From Candidimonas humi (GTDB lineage Bacteria > Pseudomonadota > Gammaproteobacteria > Burkholderiales > Burkholderiaceae_B), in contig NZ_JAHTBN010000001.1 of NCBI RefSeq assembly GCF_019166065.1, forward strand, positions 682,001-746,000: a stretch of 64,000 nt of DNA, in the 5' to 3' direction. Under the pieces are notes generated by a model that was given only the letters and a program-made list of their open reading frames with translations, made no database searches and was not told the origin of the DNA. Positions 18,480 to 26,307 of the stretch are shown in pieces. The stretch's first letter is position 1. Every line of letters starts with the position of its first letter. The position numbers and the translations under genes were made by a program.

Positions 18480-19025
18480 TCACAACTTGATGAAGTGCTC
18501 GCGATAATGCTTGAGCTCTTCGATGGACTCGTAGATGTCGGCCAGCGCCTCGTGCTTGCTCTGCTTGACGAAGCTGCGGTAAACCTCGGGCTTCCAGCGC
18601 AGCGACAGCTCCTTGAGCGTGCTGACATCCAGGTTGCGATAGTGGAAGTAGGCCTCGAGCCGCGGCATGTACTTGAACATGAAGCGCCGGTCCTGGCTGA
18701 TGGTGTTGCCGCACAGCGGCGACTTGCCGGCCGGCACGTAGCGCGGCAAAAATTCCAGCAACTGGTCCTCGGCCTGGGCCTCGGTCAGCGTCGAGGCCCG
18801 GACCCTGTCGATCAGGCCGCTCTTGCCGTGCGTCGACTTGTTCCATTTGTCCATGGCGTCCAGCAATGCGTCGTCCTGGTGGATGACCAGCACCGGGGCC
18901 TGCGCCACCAAGCTCAGGTCGGGTTCGGTCACGACCAGGGCCACTTCGATGATGCGTTCTTTTTCAGGGTCCAGCCCGGTCATTTCCATGTCGAGCCACA
19001 CCAGACGCTGATCGTTGACGGCCAT
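18480..19025 (-). CDS. orn: Oligoribonuclease
   Basis: This DEDDh 3'-5' exoribonuclease degrades 2-5-nucleotide RNAs and pGpG, and it is usually essential. [12 protein letters not shown] (residues 8-19) holds the first acidic pair. [12 protein letters not shown] and [15 protein letters not shown] supply the remaining catalytic residues. The length of 181 is typical. It is divergent from the M48 protease gene, with 140 bases between the starts, and converges with paaX. Confidence 0.97.
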   Translation of the reverse strand: MAVNDQRLVWLDMEMTGLDPEKERIIEVALVVTEPDLSLVAQAPVLVIHQDDALLDAMDKWNKSTHGKSGLIDRVRASTLTEAQAEDQLLEFLPRYVPAGKSPLCGNTISQDRRFMFKYMPRLEAYFHYRNLDVSTLKELSLRWKPEVYRSFVKQSKHEALADIYESIEELKHYREHFIKL

Positions 19026-19165
19026 ATATAATCTTCCTCAAAAAAGAGATTTTCGCACACCCGCCCGCGGCGTGGCTGGCAGCGGACCCAGCGGGCGCGG
19101 CGCCGGCCCGCGAGCCGGCGCCACCGCAGCAGCCCCACCCTTACTCGCATCAGCCATTCCTGTTT

Positions 19166-20410
19166 ATGTTCACCCTGCTGTTCATCGCCTTTCTGCTCGC
19201 GGACGTGGCACTGCGCCTGTGGCTGGCCTCGCGCCAGATCCGCTACGTGCAGGCCCACCGCGGCGAGGTTCCCGCCGAATTCGCCGCCAAGATCGGCCTG
19301 TACAGCCATCAGCGCGCGGCCGACTACACCGTGGCGCGCATGCAGCTGGGCATACTCGAGCGCGTGGTCGACGCCGCCGTGCTGGTCGGGCTGACCCTGC
19401 TAGGCGGCCTGCAGTACCTGAACGTGACCCTGGGACGCGCCATTGGCGGCGACATGTGGCGCCAGTTGGCGCTGATCGGCTGCGTACTGGCGATCATGGG
19501 ACTGGTCAGCCTGCCGTTCTCCCTGTGGCGTCGCTTCCGCCTCGAAGCGCGCTTCGGCTTCAACCGCATGACCCCGAAGCTGTTCGCGCTGGACGCCTGC
19601 AAGGGGCTGCTGCTGGCGCTGGTGCTGGGCACTCCGCTGGCCGCACTCGTGCTGTGGCTGATGGCCCATGCCGGCGCGTACTGGGGCTGGTGGGCCTGGC
19701 TCGTCTGGGTGGGCTTCAATGTGCTGATGCTGTGGCTGCTGCCCACCGTCATCGCTCCCATGTTCAACCGCTACACGCCGCTGGACGACCCCGAAATCTC
19801 CGAGCGCATCGGCGCCCTGGCCCGGCGCTGCGGCTTTACCCTGGGCGGCCTGTACGTGATGGACGGCTCCAAGCGCTCGGCCCACGGCAACGCCTATTTC
19901 ACCGGCTTCGGCAAGTCGCGCCGCATCGTCTTCTTCGACACCCTGCTGGCGCGCCTGGCACCCGAAGAAATCGAAGCGGTGCTGGCCCACGAACTGGGGC
20001 ACTTCAAGCACAGGCACATCATCAAGCGCATGGTCCTGAGCTTTGCGCTGGCCCTGGTGTTTTTCCTGGTGCTGCAATGGCTCGCCGGCAAGGTCTGGTT
20101 CTACACCGGCCTGGGCGTGCTGCCCCAGATGGGCCGGGCCAACGACGCGCTGGCGCTGATCCTGTTCTTCCTGGCCACCCCGGTCTTCACCTTCTGGGCC
20201 GGCCCCCTGGCCAGCCGGCTGTCGCGGCGCGACGAATTCGAGGCCGACCGCTACGCCGTGCAGCAATGCACCGCCGCGCCGCTGGCCAGCGCCCTGGTCA
20301 AACTGTACGACGACAACGCCGCCACGCTCACCCCCGACCCCCTGCACTCCGCGTTCTATGACAGCCACCCGCCGGCCATCCAGCGCATCCGCCACCTCCA
20401 GCACGGCTGA
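19166..20410 (+). CDS. M48 family membrane metalloprotease (Ste24-like)
   Basis: This 414-residue integral membrane zinc protease belongs to the CAAX-protease-like M48 family. The catalytic motif HELGH is at residues 275-279 (VLAHELGHFKHRH), and a distal glutamate is in the FEADRYA motif (residues 360-366). Hydrophobic segments lie at the N-terminus (FTLLFIAFLLADVALRLWL), near residues 65-80 and 100-115, and on either side of the active site. Bacterial roles are mostly unknown and may include membrane protein quality control. The 3' end overlaps rsgA by 53 bases. No clear ribosome-binding site precedes the ATG. Confidence 0.9.
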   Translation: MFTLLFIAFLLADVALRLWLASRQIRYVQAHRGEVPAEFAAKIGLYSHQRAADYTVARMQLGILERVVDAAVLVGLTLLGGLQYLNVTLGRAIGGDMWRQLALIGCVLAIMGLVSLPFSLWRRFRLEARFGFNRMTPKLFALDACKGLLLALVLGTPLAALVLWLMAHAGAYWGWWAWLVWVGFNVLMLWLLPTVIAPMFNRYTPLDDPEISERIGALARRCGFTLGGLYVMDGSKRSAHGNAYFTGFGKSRRIVFFDTLLARLAPEEIEAVLAHELGHFKHRHIIKRMVLSFALALVFFLVLQWLAGKVWFYTGLGVLPQMGRANDALALILFFLATPVFTFWAGPLASRLSRRDEFEADRYAVQQCTAAPLASALVKLYDDNAATLTPDPLHSAFYDSHPPAIQRIRHLQHG

Positions 20411-21293
20411 AGGGCGCGTCGTCGCCGCCCACGGCCGCCACTACGAGGTCGAGCTGGCCGACGGCCGCCGTCTCAAGTGTTTTCCGCGAGGTAAAAAAGC
20501 GCTGGCCACGGTGGGCGACCGGGTACGCATCAGCCTGCAGGGCGCGGACGAAGGCGCCATCGAGCAGGTGCTGGAGCGCAGCAATCTGCTCTACCGCTCC
20601 GACGACATGCGCAGCAAGCAATTCGCCGCCAATGTCGACCTGCTGCTGCTGGTGGTAGCCACGGAACCGGCTTTTTCCGACGATCTGACCGGACGCGCGC
20701 TGGTAGCGGCCGGCAGCGCCGGCATCGACGCCGTGGTGATCCTCAACAAGGCCGATCTTGCGGCCGGACTGGATGCCGCGCGCGCGCGCCTGGCGGGCCT
20801 GGCGGCGCTGGGCGTGCCCGTGCTCGAACTAAGCGCGCTCGACCACGCACAGGTCCGCGAAAAGCTGCTGCCGCTGATGCACGGGCGGACCAGCCTGCTG
20901 CTGGGCCAGAGCGGCATGGGCAAATCCACCCTGCTCAACGCCCTGGTGCCCGAGGCGCAAGCGGCCACGCAGGCCCATTCGCAGGCGCTGGGCACCGGCA
21001 AGCACACGACCACCAGCACACGCATGTACAGGGTGCCCGAGGCCGACGCCGACCTGATCGATTCGCCCGGGTTCCAGGCCTTCGGCCTGTACCACCTGAG
21101 CGCCCACGAGATCGAGCAGGGTTTCCCGGAATTCAGACAGGCCATCCAGTATTGCCGTTACTACAACTGCACGCACCGCCACGAGCCGGGCTGCGGCGTG
21201 CTGGCCGCGCTGCAGCGCGGCGAGATCTCGCCGGAACGCCATGCGCTGTACCAGCGCATCCTCGCCGAGAACGAGGCGAAGAACCGCTATTGA
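20358..21293 (+). CDS. rsgA: Small ribosomal subunit biogenesis GTPase RsgA
   Basis: RsgA is a circularly permuted GTPase that acts in 30S subunit maturation. An OB-fold precedes the G domain. The G motifs occur in permuted order: LNKAD, then GQSGMGKSTLLN, then DSPGF. The C-terminal zinc finger reads CRYYNCTHRHEPGC. The only plausible start in frame is the ATG at 20358, inside the end of the M48 gene, which gives 311 residues and a 53-base overlap. The first 17 residues are low in conservation signals. Confidence 0.95.
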   Translation: MTATRRPSSASATSSTAEGRVVAAHGRHYEVELADGRRLKCFPRGKKALATVGDRVRISLQGADEGAIEQVLERSNLLYRSDDMRSKQFAANVDLLLLVVATEPAFSDDLTGRALVAAGSAGIDAVVILNKADLAAGLDAARARLAGLAALGVPVLELSALDHAQVREKLLPLMHGRTSLLLGQSGMGKSTLLNALVPEAQAATQAHSQALGTGKHTTTSTRMYRVPEADADLIDSPGFQAFGLYHLSAHEIEQGFPEFRQAIQYCRYYNCTHRHEPGCGVLAALQRGEISPERHALYQRILAENEAKNRY

Positions 21294-21426
21294 TCGGGCA
21301 CGGCCGGCCCGGGAACTCCCGTCCGCGGCCGTCAAACGGCGGCCGTCACACAGCATCACTTCGAAATCCGCCCCGGCGATGCCTGGGGCCGTGGCGGCCC
21401 AGCCACAAAAGCACTTGCGCCGGATA

Positions 21427-21442
21427 CTGTTTTTTTGTACAG
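21427..21442. promoter_or_regulatory. LexA-like SOS box 1
   Basis: CTGTTTTTTTGTACAG fits CTGT-N8-ACAG. In the 20-base frame it matches 15 positions of the E. coli LexA consensus. Its centre is 31 bases from that of box 2, about three helical turns. Confidence 0.75.
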
Positions 21443-21457
21443 TTCGTTAAACCAGAA

Positions 21458-21473
21458 CTGTATTTATAAACAG
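21458..21473. promoter_or_regulatory. LexA-like SOS box 2
   Basis: CTGTATTTATAAACAG fits CTGT-N8-ACAG and matches 17 of 20 positions of the extended E. coli LexA consensus. It lies 100 bases upstream of the ATG of the 65-residue gene. rsgA ends 164 bases earlier on the same strand, so that small gene is the only visible target. Confidence 0.82.
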
Positions 21474-21573
21474 TATTCCATGGCGGCCCGCTGCAAGCGC
21501 CGCCGCCCAGAGGCGCAAGGGGCCAGCAGGGTTCGACCCGCTCCGTGTTCCTCGTCACCAACGCGAGGCTCTC

Positions 21574-21771
21574 ATGCATAGGCACTATTCTCAAACCGCC
21601 CCGGCCAAATGGCCCTTCCCTCCGATCCCCGACGGCAAGAAAAAGGCTCCCAAGCTCACTCGTCCCTCGAAACTGACCCGCGCCTCCATGCTGGCCGATA
21701 TCTGCCTGGTGCTGGCCTGGGGGGCCATGATCCCGGGCATGATGTGGCTGGGGGTCGCGGTAGGCTTTTAA
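21574..21771 (+). CDS. Small single-pass membrane protein behind two LexA boxes
   Basis: I do not recognise this 65-residue protein from a named family. Residues 1-38 are basic and proline-rich (WPFPPIPDGKKKAPKLTR), with no cysteine. Residues 39-64 form one hydrophobic segment (MLADICLVLAWGAMIPGMMWLGVAVGF) that ends at the C-terminus. The positive-inside rule puts the basic N-terminus in the cytoplasm. GAGG lies five to six bases before the ATG. Paired LexA-like boxes upstream imply induction by DNA damage. Small SOS-induced membrane proteins in other bacteria, such as Caulobacter SidA and DidA, block division; that role here is inference only. A GC-rich inverted repeat without a T-run (21779-21801) follows the stop. 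Confidence 0.6.
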   Translation: MHRHYSQTAPAKWPFPPIPDGKKKAPKLTRPSKLTRASMLADICLVLAWGAMIPGMMWLGVAVGF

Positions 21772-22258
21772 GCAGCCCAGGGCCGGCTTGTGCACGGCCC
21801 TCTTCCCACGGCCCGGCCTGGGCGGCCCTGCCGCACGATCCTAGTAGCTACGCAGCTCGACTTGTACCGCCTGCACGGCTCGGCCTCGTTGCCCAACCTA
21901 CATTTGCCTGATCTACGTTGCCCGGCCTGCGGGGCGCGATCTACCTGGCCCAACCTAAGCGGCTCGGCCTGCGCGGCTCGCGCCTACGCGACCCGGCCAG
22001 GTTTCATGTTTCTTGGTTTGGGTGTAGAATGGCAGGCTTTGCAAACTTCATCCTCTGGCGCCAGGCCAAGAACATGAAGGATGCGCATAGCGGGGCGGGT
22101 TCTTCGTCGATCGGCCAATCTGGCTGACGAATGCAGGCTCATCCCGGCAAGCCGCTACGCGGCTGCACATCCGGATAGCAGCTATATCAAGGCGGATGCA
22201 ACGGGCTTTTCCCGACGTCATCCATCCTGGCGGGTCACGATGACACTTGGAGTTCACC
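21772..22258 (+). other. Gene-free leader region of rplS with candidate promoter
   Basis: No convincing gene is present in these 487 bases. The part from about 21840 to 21995 is a degenerate repetitive stretch with recurring GGCTCGGCCTG and GCCCAACCTA words. TAGAAT at 22025-22030, preceded directly by TG, with a weak -35 (TTTCAT or TTCATG) near 22002-22008, is the best promoter candidate for rplS. It implies a leader of about 220 bases. In many proteobacteria rplS follows rpsP-rimM-trmD, which are absent here. Confidence 0.45.
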
Positions 22259-22654
22259 ATGAACCTTATCGCTCTTCTCGAACAAGAAGAAATCCAGCGC
22301 CTTACCGGCGGCCAACCCAAGCCTAGCTTCGGCCCCGGCGACACGGTGGTCGTCAATGTGAACGTCGTCGAAGGCAACCGCAAGCGCGTGCAGGCCTACG
22401 AAGGCGTGGTCATCGCCCAGCGCAATCGCGGCCTGAACTCCGCATTCACCGTGCGCAAGATCTCTTCCGGCGAAGCTGTCGAACGTACCTTCCAGCTGTA
22501 CTCGCCCCAGATCGCTTCCATCGAAGTCAAGCGCCGCGGCGATGTGCGCCGTGCTAAACTTTATTACCTGCGTAATCGCTCGGGTAAGGCCGCTCGCATC
22601 AAAGAGAAGCTGGTTCGCAATACGGCAAAGAAGGCTAGCGCTAGCGCCGAATAA
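22259..22654 (+). CDS. rplS: 50S ribosomal protein L19
   Basis: L19 sits at the 30S-50S interface. The 131-residue sequence begins [15 protein letters not shown] and contains [32 protein letters not shown] and [14 protein letters not shown], all hallmark segments. The ATG at 22259 is preceded by TTGGAG; an ATG four codons earlier is unlikely. It stands alone here, with its own candidate promoter and a strong downstream terminator. Confidence 0.97.
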   Translation: MNLIALLEQEEIQRLTGGQPKPSFGPGDTVVVNVNVVEGNRKRVQAYEGVVIAQRNRGLNSAFTVRKISSGEAVERTFQLYSPQIASIEVKRRGDVRRAKLYYLRNRSGKAARIKEKLVRNTAKKASASAE

Positions 22655-22683
22655 GCGGCTCCCGCTGATCCTTAGGCAAGCGA

Positions 22684-22715
22684 CAAAGGCACCCGCGCGG
22701 TGCCTTTGTTGTTTT
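22684..22715 (+). terminator. Intrinsic terminator of rplS
   Basis: CAAAGGCACC (22684-22693) pairs perfectly with GGTGCCTTTG (22699-22708) around a five-base loop, followed by TTGTTTT. The T-run ends just before the Nudix gene start at 22720. Confidence 0.92.
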
Positions 22716-22719
22716 ATGG

Positions 22720-23469
22720 ATGGCCATGCCGCACAGCACCGATACGCCCCCGCAACCGCGCCTGAGCCGCAGGCCTAGCTTCGATCCGCTGACGCAGCCC
22801 ATTGTTTCCGTCGCCGATGTTCCCCCGGCGCTGCTGCCGTCCACCATGCAGCTCGATTTCATACGCCTGGCGTTCGGGCATAAAGTGCCATGGCAGGTCG
22901 AGCCGATTTTCGCCGACTCTTTCAGCAGCGATTTCTCGCACTTCCAGGACACGGTACGGGCTGCGGTCTTCATCCCCCTGGTGCAAAGGGCTGCCGGCCT
23001 GCACGTGATCTTCACCCGCCGCGCCTCGCACTTGCACGACCACGCCGGGCAGATCAGTTTTCCGGGGGGCCAGATAGACCGGCTCGACCGCGACGCGGTC
23101 GCAACCGCCATCCGCGAGACCCATGAAGAAATCGGCATCGCCCCGCGCTACCTCGAGCCCATAGGCACCCACCCGGTATACCTGACCTCGACGCGCTACA
23201 CCATGCTGCCCGTCATAGGGCTGGTGCTGCCGGGCTTCACGATCGAGCCCAACAAGACCGAAGTGGCGGAAGTCTTCGAAGTTCCGCTGGCGGTGCTGAT
23301 GGACCCGGGCATGCACAGGCTGCACAAGGCGCAATTGCCCGACGGCGGCTACCGCTACTATTTCTCCGTGACCTGGGGGCCGTATTTCATCTGGGGCGCC
23401 ACGGCCGCGCTGATCCGCAACCTCTACCACTACCTGGCTGCCGCCCAGGCCTCCCAGGCCGCGCCCTAG
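22720..23469 (+). CDS. Nudix hydrolase, CoA-pyrophosphatase (NudL-like) family
   Basis: This 249-residue hydrolase contains FTRRASHLHDHAGQISFPGGQIDRLDRD before the Nudix box RETHEEIGI. The LxxH.GQ.xFPGG lead-in is the hallmark of the CoA-diphosphatase branch, which cleaves CoA to phosphopantetheine and 3',5'-ADP. The first 50 residues are a proline-rich leader. A second in-frame ATG two codons downstream could also be used. The start lies four bases after the rplS terminator T-run, so a separate promoter, or readthrough, is needed. Confidence 0.85.
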   Translation: MAMPHSTDTPPQPRLSRRPSFDPLTQPIVSVADVPPALLPSTMQLDFIRLAFGHKVPWQVEPIFADSFSSDFSHFQDTVRAAVFIPLVQRAAGLHVIFTRRASHLHDHAGQISFPGGQIDRLDRDAVATAIRETHEEIGIAPRYLEPIGTHPVYLTSTRYTMLPVIGLVLPGFTIEPNKTEVAEVFEVPLAVLMDPGMHRLHKAQLPDGGYRYYFSVTWGPYFIWGATAALIRNLYHYLAAAQASQAAP

Positions 23470-23486
23470 GCCTTTCCTTCCAGACG

Positions 23487-23519
23487 AAAAAAAACGCCCG
23501 GCTGCATGGAGCCAGGCGC
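23487..23519 (-). terminator. Terminator of the peroxiredoxin gene
   Basis: A hairpin with one mismatch (CGCC-C-GGCT against AGCC-A-GGCG, 23495-23517) is followed on the minus strand by eight T residues (23494-23487). It is also 18 bases past the Nudix gene stop, so it may serve both convergent genes. Confidence 0.75.
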
Positions 23520-23591
23520 TTGATCGGGCATATGCCGCCCGCGCGGGCAGCCGCCCTGTGTCCGCAAACGGCCCGCAGGCCGTTCATGCGC

Positions 23592-24233
23592 TTACAGATT
23601 GGGCTGGGGCGTGGTGCGCAGGTAGGGACGCACTTCCTTGTAGCCCTTGGGGAACTTGGACTTCAGGGTGGCTTCGTCCTTGATCGCCGGGGAGATGATG
23701 ACATCTTCGCCGACTTCCCAGTTGACCGGCGTGGCCACGCTGTAGTTGTCGGTGAGCTGCAGCGAATCGATGACGCGCAGGATCTCGTTGAAGTTGCGGC
23801 CGGTGCTGGCGGGATAGGTAATGGTCAGGCGGACCTTCTTGGCCGGGTCGATGACGAACACCGAGCGCACCGTGGCGGTGGCGCTGGCGTTGGGGTGGAT
23901 CATGTCGTACAGCGTCGAGACCTTGCGGTCGGAATCGGCCAGAATCGGGTAGTTCACCGTGGTGCTCTGGGTGTCGTTGATGTCCTTGATCCAGTCGTTG
24001 TGCGACTGGGCGCTATCCACCGACAGGGCCAGTACCTTGACGTTGCGCTTGGCGAATTCATCGGCCAGCTTGGCGGTGTAGCCCAGCTCGGTGGTGCAGA
24101 CCGGCGTGAAGTCGGCGGGATGCGAGAACAGCACACCCCAGTTGTTGCCCAGGTATTCATGGAAACGGATCTTGCCGATGGAAGAATCCTGCTCGAAATC
24201 GGGGGCCGTATCGCCCAGGCGCAAAGTCGTCAT
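23592..24233 (-). CDS. 1-Cys peroxiredoxin (Prx6 family)
   Basis: This cytoplasmic thiol peroxidase reduces H2O2 and organic peroxides. DFTPVCTTELG holds the peroxidatic cysteine near residue 46, and it is the only cysteine in the 213 residues, so no resolving cysteine exists. WEVGEDVIISPAI and the long C-terminal arm are typical of the Prx6 branch. The start follows AAGAGAGCTAAC. An external reductant is implied; none is encoded next to it. Confidence 0.93.
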   Translation of the reverse strand: MTTLRLGDTAPDFEQDSSIGKIRFHEYLGNNWGVLFSHPADFTPVCTTELGYTAKLADEFAKRNVKVLALSVDSAQSHNDWIKDINDTQSTTVNYPILADSDRKVSTLYDMIHPNASATATVRSVFVIDPAKKVRLTITYPASTGRNFNEILRVIDSLQLTDNYSVATPVNWEVGEDVIISPAIKDEATLKSKFPKGYKEVRPYLRTTPQPNL

Positions 24234-24372
24234 GTTAGCTCTCTTGACAGTCGTTCAAACGGATGATGTGCCCGCGCCGCGTAGCCGCCGCACACCATAT
24301 AACCATATAAGGATGGGAACTCAAATTGTGTCAGCAAAGCCCGCAGCGCGGAAATACTGTTTATGAATATCC

Positions 24373-26199
24373 TTATTCGGCGTTTTCCGCGGCCCGGGCG
24401 TAGCGGGCCGCCACGCCCCCTTCCATGATCGAGGCCGACAGCGCCTGGGCGCGCGGCAGCACGTGTGCCGCGTAGAACACCGCGGTGGCCAGCTTGCGGG
24501 CTCGGAACGGCTCGGCATCGCCGCCTTGCGGACGGCCCGCGCAAACCAGCGCCGCCCGCGCCATCTGCCAGCCCGCCAAGGTGACGCCGGCCAGCATCAG
24601 GTACGGCACGCTGCCCAGGAACACCGCGCGCTGGTCCTCGCGCGCGTGCGCCACGATAAAGCCCACGGCCTGCTCATAGGCCGCAACCGCCGCCGTCAGC
24701 CGGCGCGCGATCAGCGCCAGGCCGGCACCATGCTCGCCGGCATCGGCCTGTTGCGCCTCGAGCTGCGCTATCGTGGCGCGCATTTGCTCGGCCAGCGCGC
24801 CGGCCACGGCGCCCGCGTCGCGCAAGGTCTTGCGGCCCAGGAAATCGTTGGCCTGGATCGCCGTGGTGCCCTCGTAGATCGGCAGGATGCGCGCATCGCG
24901 GTAATACTGCGCCGCCCCGGTTTCTTCAATGAAACCCATGCCGCCATGCACCTGTATGCCCAGCGACGCGACCTCCACCGCGCTTTCGGTGGAAAAACCC
25001 TTGACCACGGGAACCAGGAAATCGTAGACGGCCTGGTGGCGCGCACGCGCCTGCGGGTCGGGGTCATGGCGTGCGCGGTCGCATTCTGCGGCGGCCGAGT
25101 AGGCCAGCGCCCGCGCGCCTTCGGTGAGCGCGCGCATGGTCATCAGCATGCGCTGCACATCGGGATGATGGACGATGGCCACGGGGCCGTCCGAACCCTC
25201 GAGCGCACGCCCCTGCAGGCGCTCGGCGGCATAGGCGCCAGCCTGTTGCAGGGCGCGCTCGGCGAGCGCCACGCCCTGTATGCCCACTGCGAAACGCGCC
25301 GCGTTCATCATGATGAACATGTATTCCAGTCCGCGGTTTTCTTCGCCGACCAGATAGCCCACGGCACCGGGCCCAGCGTCACCCTGGCCCGACCCGTACA
25401 TCAGTACCGCGGTCGGACTGCCGTGTATGCCCAGCTTGTGCTCGAGCGAGGCGCACCACACATCGTTGCGCTTGCCCAGCGTCCCGTCGTCGTTGACAAG
25501 GAACTTGGGCACAATGAACAACGATATGCCCTTGACCCCCGCCGGCGCTTCAGGCGTGCGGGCCAGCACCAGGTGCACGATGTTCTCGGCCAGGTCGTGC
25601 TCGCCATAAGTAATGAAAATCTTCTGGCCGGACAGCCGGTAGCTGCCGTCGTCCTGCTTGACCGCGCGCGTCTTGACCAGCGCGAGATCGGAGCCCGCCT
25701 GCGGCTCGGTGAGATTCATGGTGCCCGTCCAGCGGCCTTCCAGCATGGGCGGGATGTACAGGTCTTGCTGGGCCTGGCTGCCCACCATGGCCAGGGCCTC
25801 GATCACGCCGTCGGTCAGCAGCGGGCACAAAGAGAACGCCAGATTCGCGGAATTGATATTTTCGCCAGTGGCCGCCGCCACCAGCTTGGGCAGGCCCTGC
25901 CCGCCCCAACGCGGCTCGTGCTGCAGCCCCTGCCAGCCGCCCGCTGCGAACTCGCGAAACGCCTCCTGGAAGCCCGGAGTCGTGTGCACCCGGCCCTGGT
26001 CCCAAGTTGCCGGCTTGGTGTCGCCTGCGCGGTTCAGCGGCGCCACCGCCTGCTCGACGAAACGCGCGTTCTCTTCGAGCACGGCATCGACCAGCTCGCC
26101 ATTGACCTCTTCGAAGCCGGGCAGCGCCAGCACCTCGTCCAGGCCGGCCAGCTCGCGGAATACAAAACCAATGTCCTGCGTGGGGGCACGATAATCCAT
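24373..26199 (-). CDS. Acyl-CoA dehydrogenase, long C-terminal-extension (DmdC-like) family
   Basis: This FAD enzyme of 608 residues belongs to the large acyl-CoA dehydrogenase branch often annotated as 3-methylmercaptopropionyl-CoA dehydrogenase. MNLTEPQAGSDL is the flavin-site motif, GMGFIEETGAAQYYRDARILPIYEGTT is the FAD/active-site region, and about 130 further residues follow. The actual acyl substrate cannot be read from the sequence. The ATG at 26199 (MDYRAPTQD) has GGAG at good spacing. Electrons should go to the electron transfer flavoprotein encoded 3.5 kb to the right. Confidence 0.88.
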   Translation of the reverse strand: MDYRAPTQDIGFVFRELAGLDEVLALPGFEEVNGELVDAVLEENARFVEQAVAPLNRAGDTKPATWDQGRVHTTPGFQEAFREFAAGGWQGLQHEPRWGGQGLPKLVAAATGENINSANLAFSLCPLLTDGVIEALAMVGSQAQQDLYIPPMLEGRWTGTMNLTEPQAGSDLALVKTRAVKQDDGSYRLSGQKIFITYGEHDLAENIVHLVLARTPEAPAGVKGISLFIVPKFLVNDDGTLGKRNDVWCASLEHKLGIHGSPTAVLMYGSGQGDAGPGAVGYLVGEENRGLEYMFIMMNAARFAVGIQGVALAERALQQAGAYAAERLQGRALEGSDGPVAIVHHPDVQRMLMTMRALTEGARALAYSAAAECDRARHDPDPQARARHQAVYDFLVPVVKGFSTESAVEVASLGIQVHGGMGFIEETGAAQYYRDARILPIYEGTTAIQANDFLGRKTLRDAGAVAGALAEQMRATIAQLEAQQADAGEHGAGLALIARRLTAAVAAYEQAVGFIVAHAREDQRAVFLGSVPYLMLAGVTLAGWQMARAALVCAGRPQGGDAEPFRARKLATAVFYAAHVLPRAQALSASIMEGGVAARYARAAENAE

Positions 26200-26307
26200 G
26201 GAATCTCCAGACCGATATAGCCCTTGCGGCCGCACGCCGTCCGGGCAACGCCAAAGCTCCGAGAATACCAGCTATCGGCCCCCCATGGCACGGCGGCCGC
26301 GCCGCCT

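Noticed and set aside
21480-21581. 33-codon frame starting at the ATG just after LexA box 2
   Set aside because: Out of frame with the 65-residue gene, no ribosome-binding site, strongly basic shadow-like composition.
21346-21795. 149-codon minus-strand frame across the LexA boxes
   Set aside because: Antisense of the small membrane protein gene and its promoter region; no motif or ribosome-binding site noted.
23050-23140. Apparent loss of the Nudix-box glutamate upstream of RETHEEIGI
   Set aside because: The GG-x3-D-x-x-D spacing is usual in the CoA-pyrophosphatase branch, so this is not a degenerate Nudix site.
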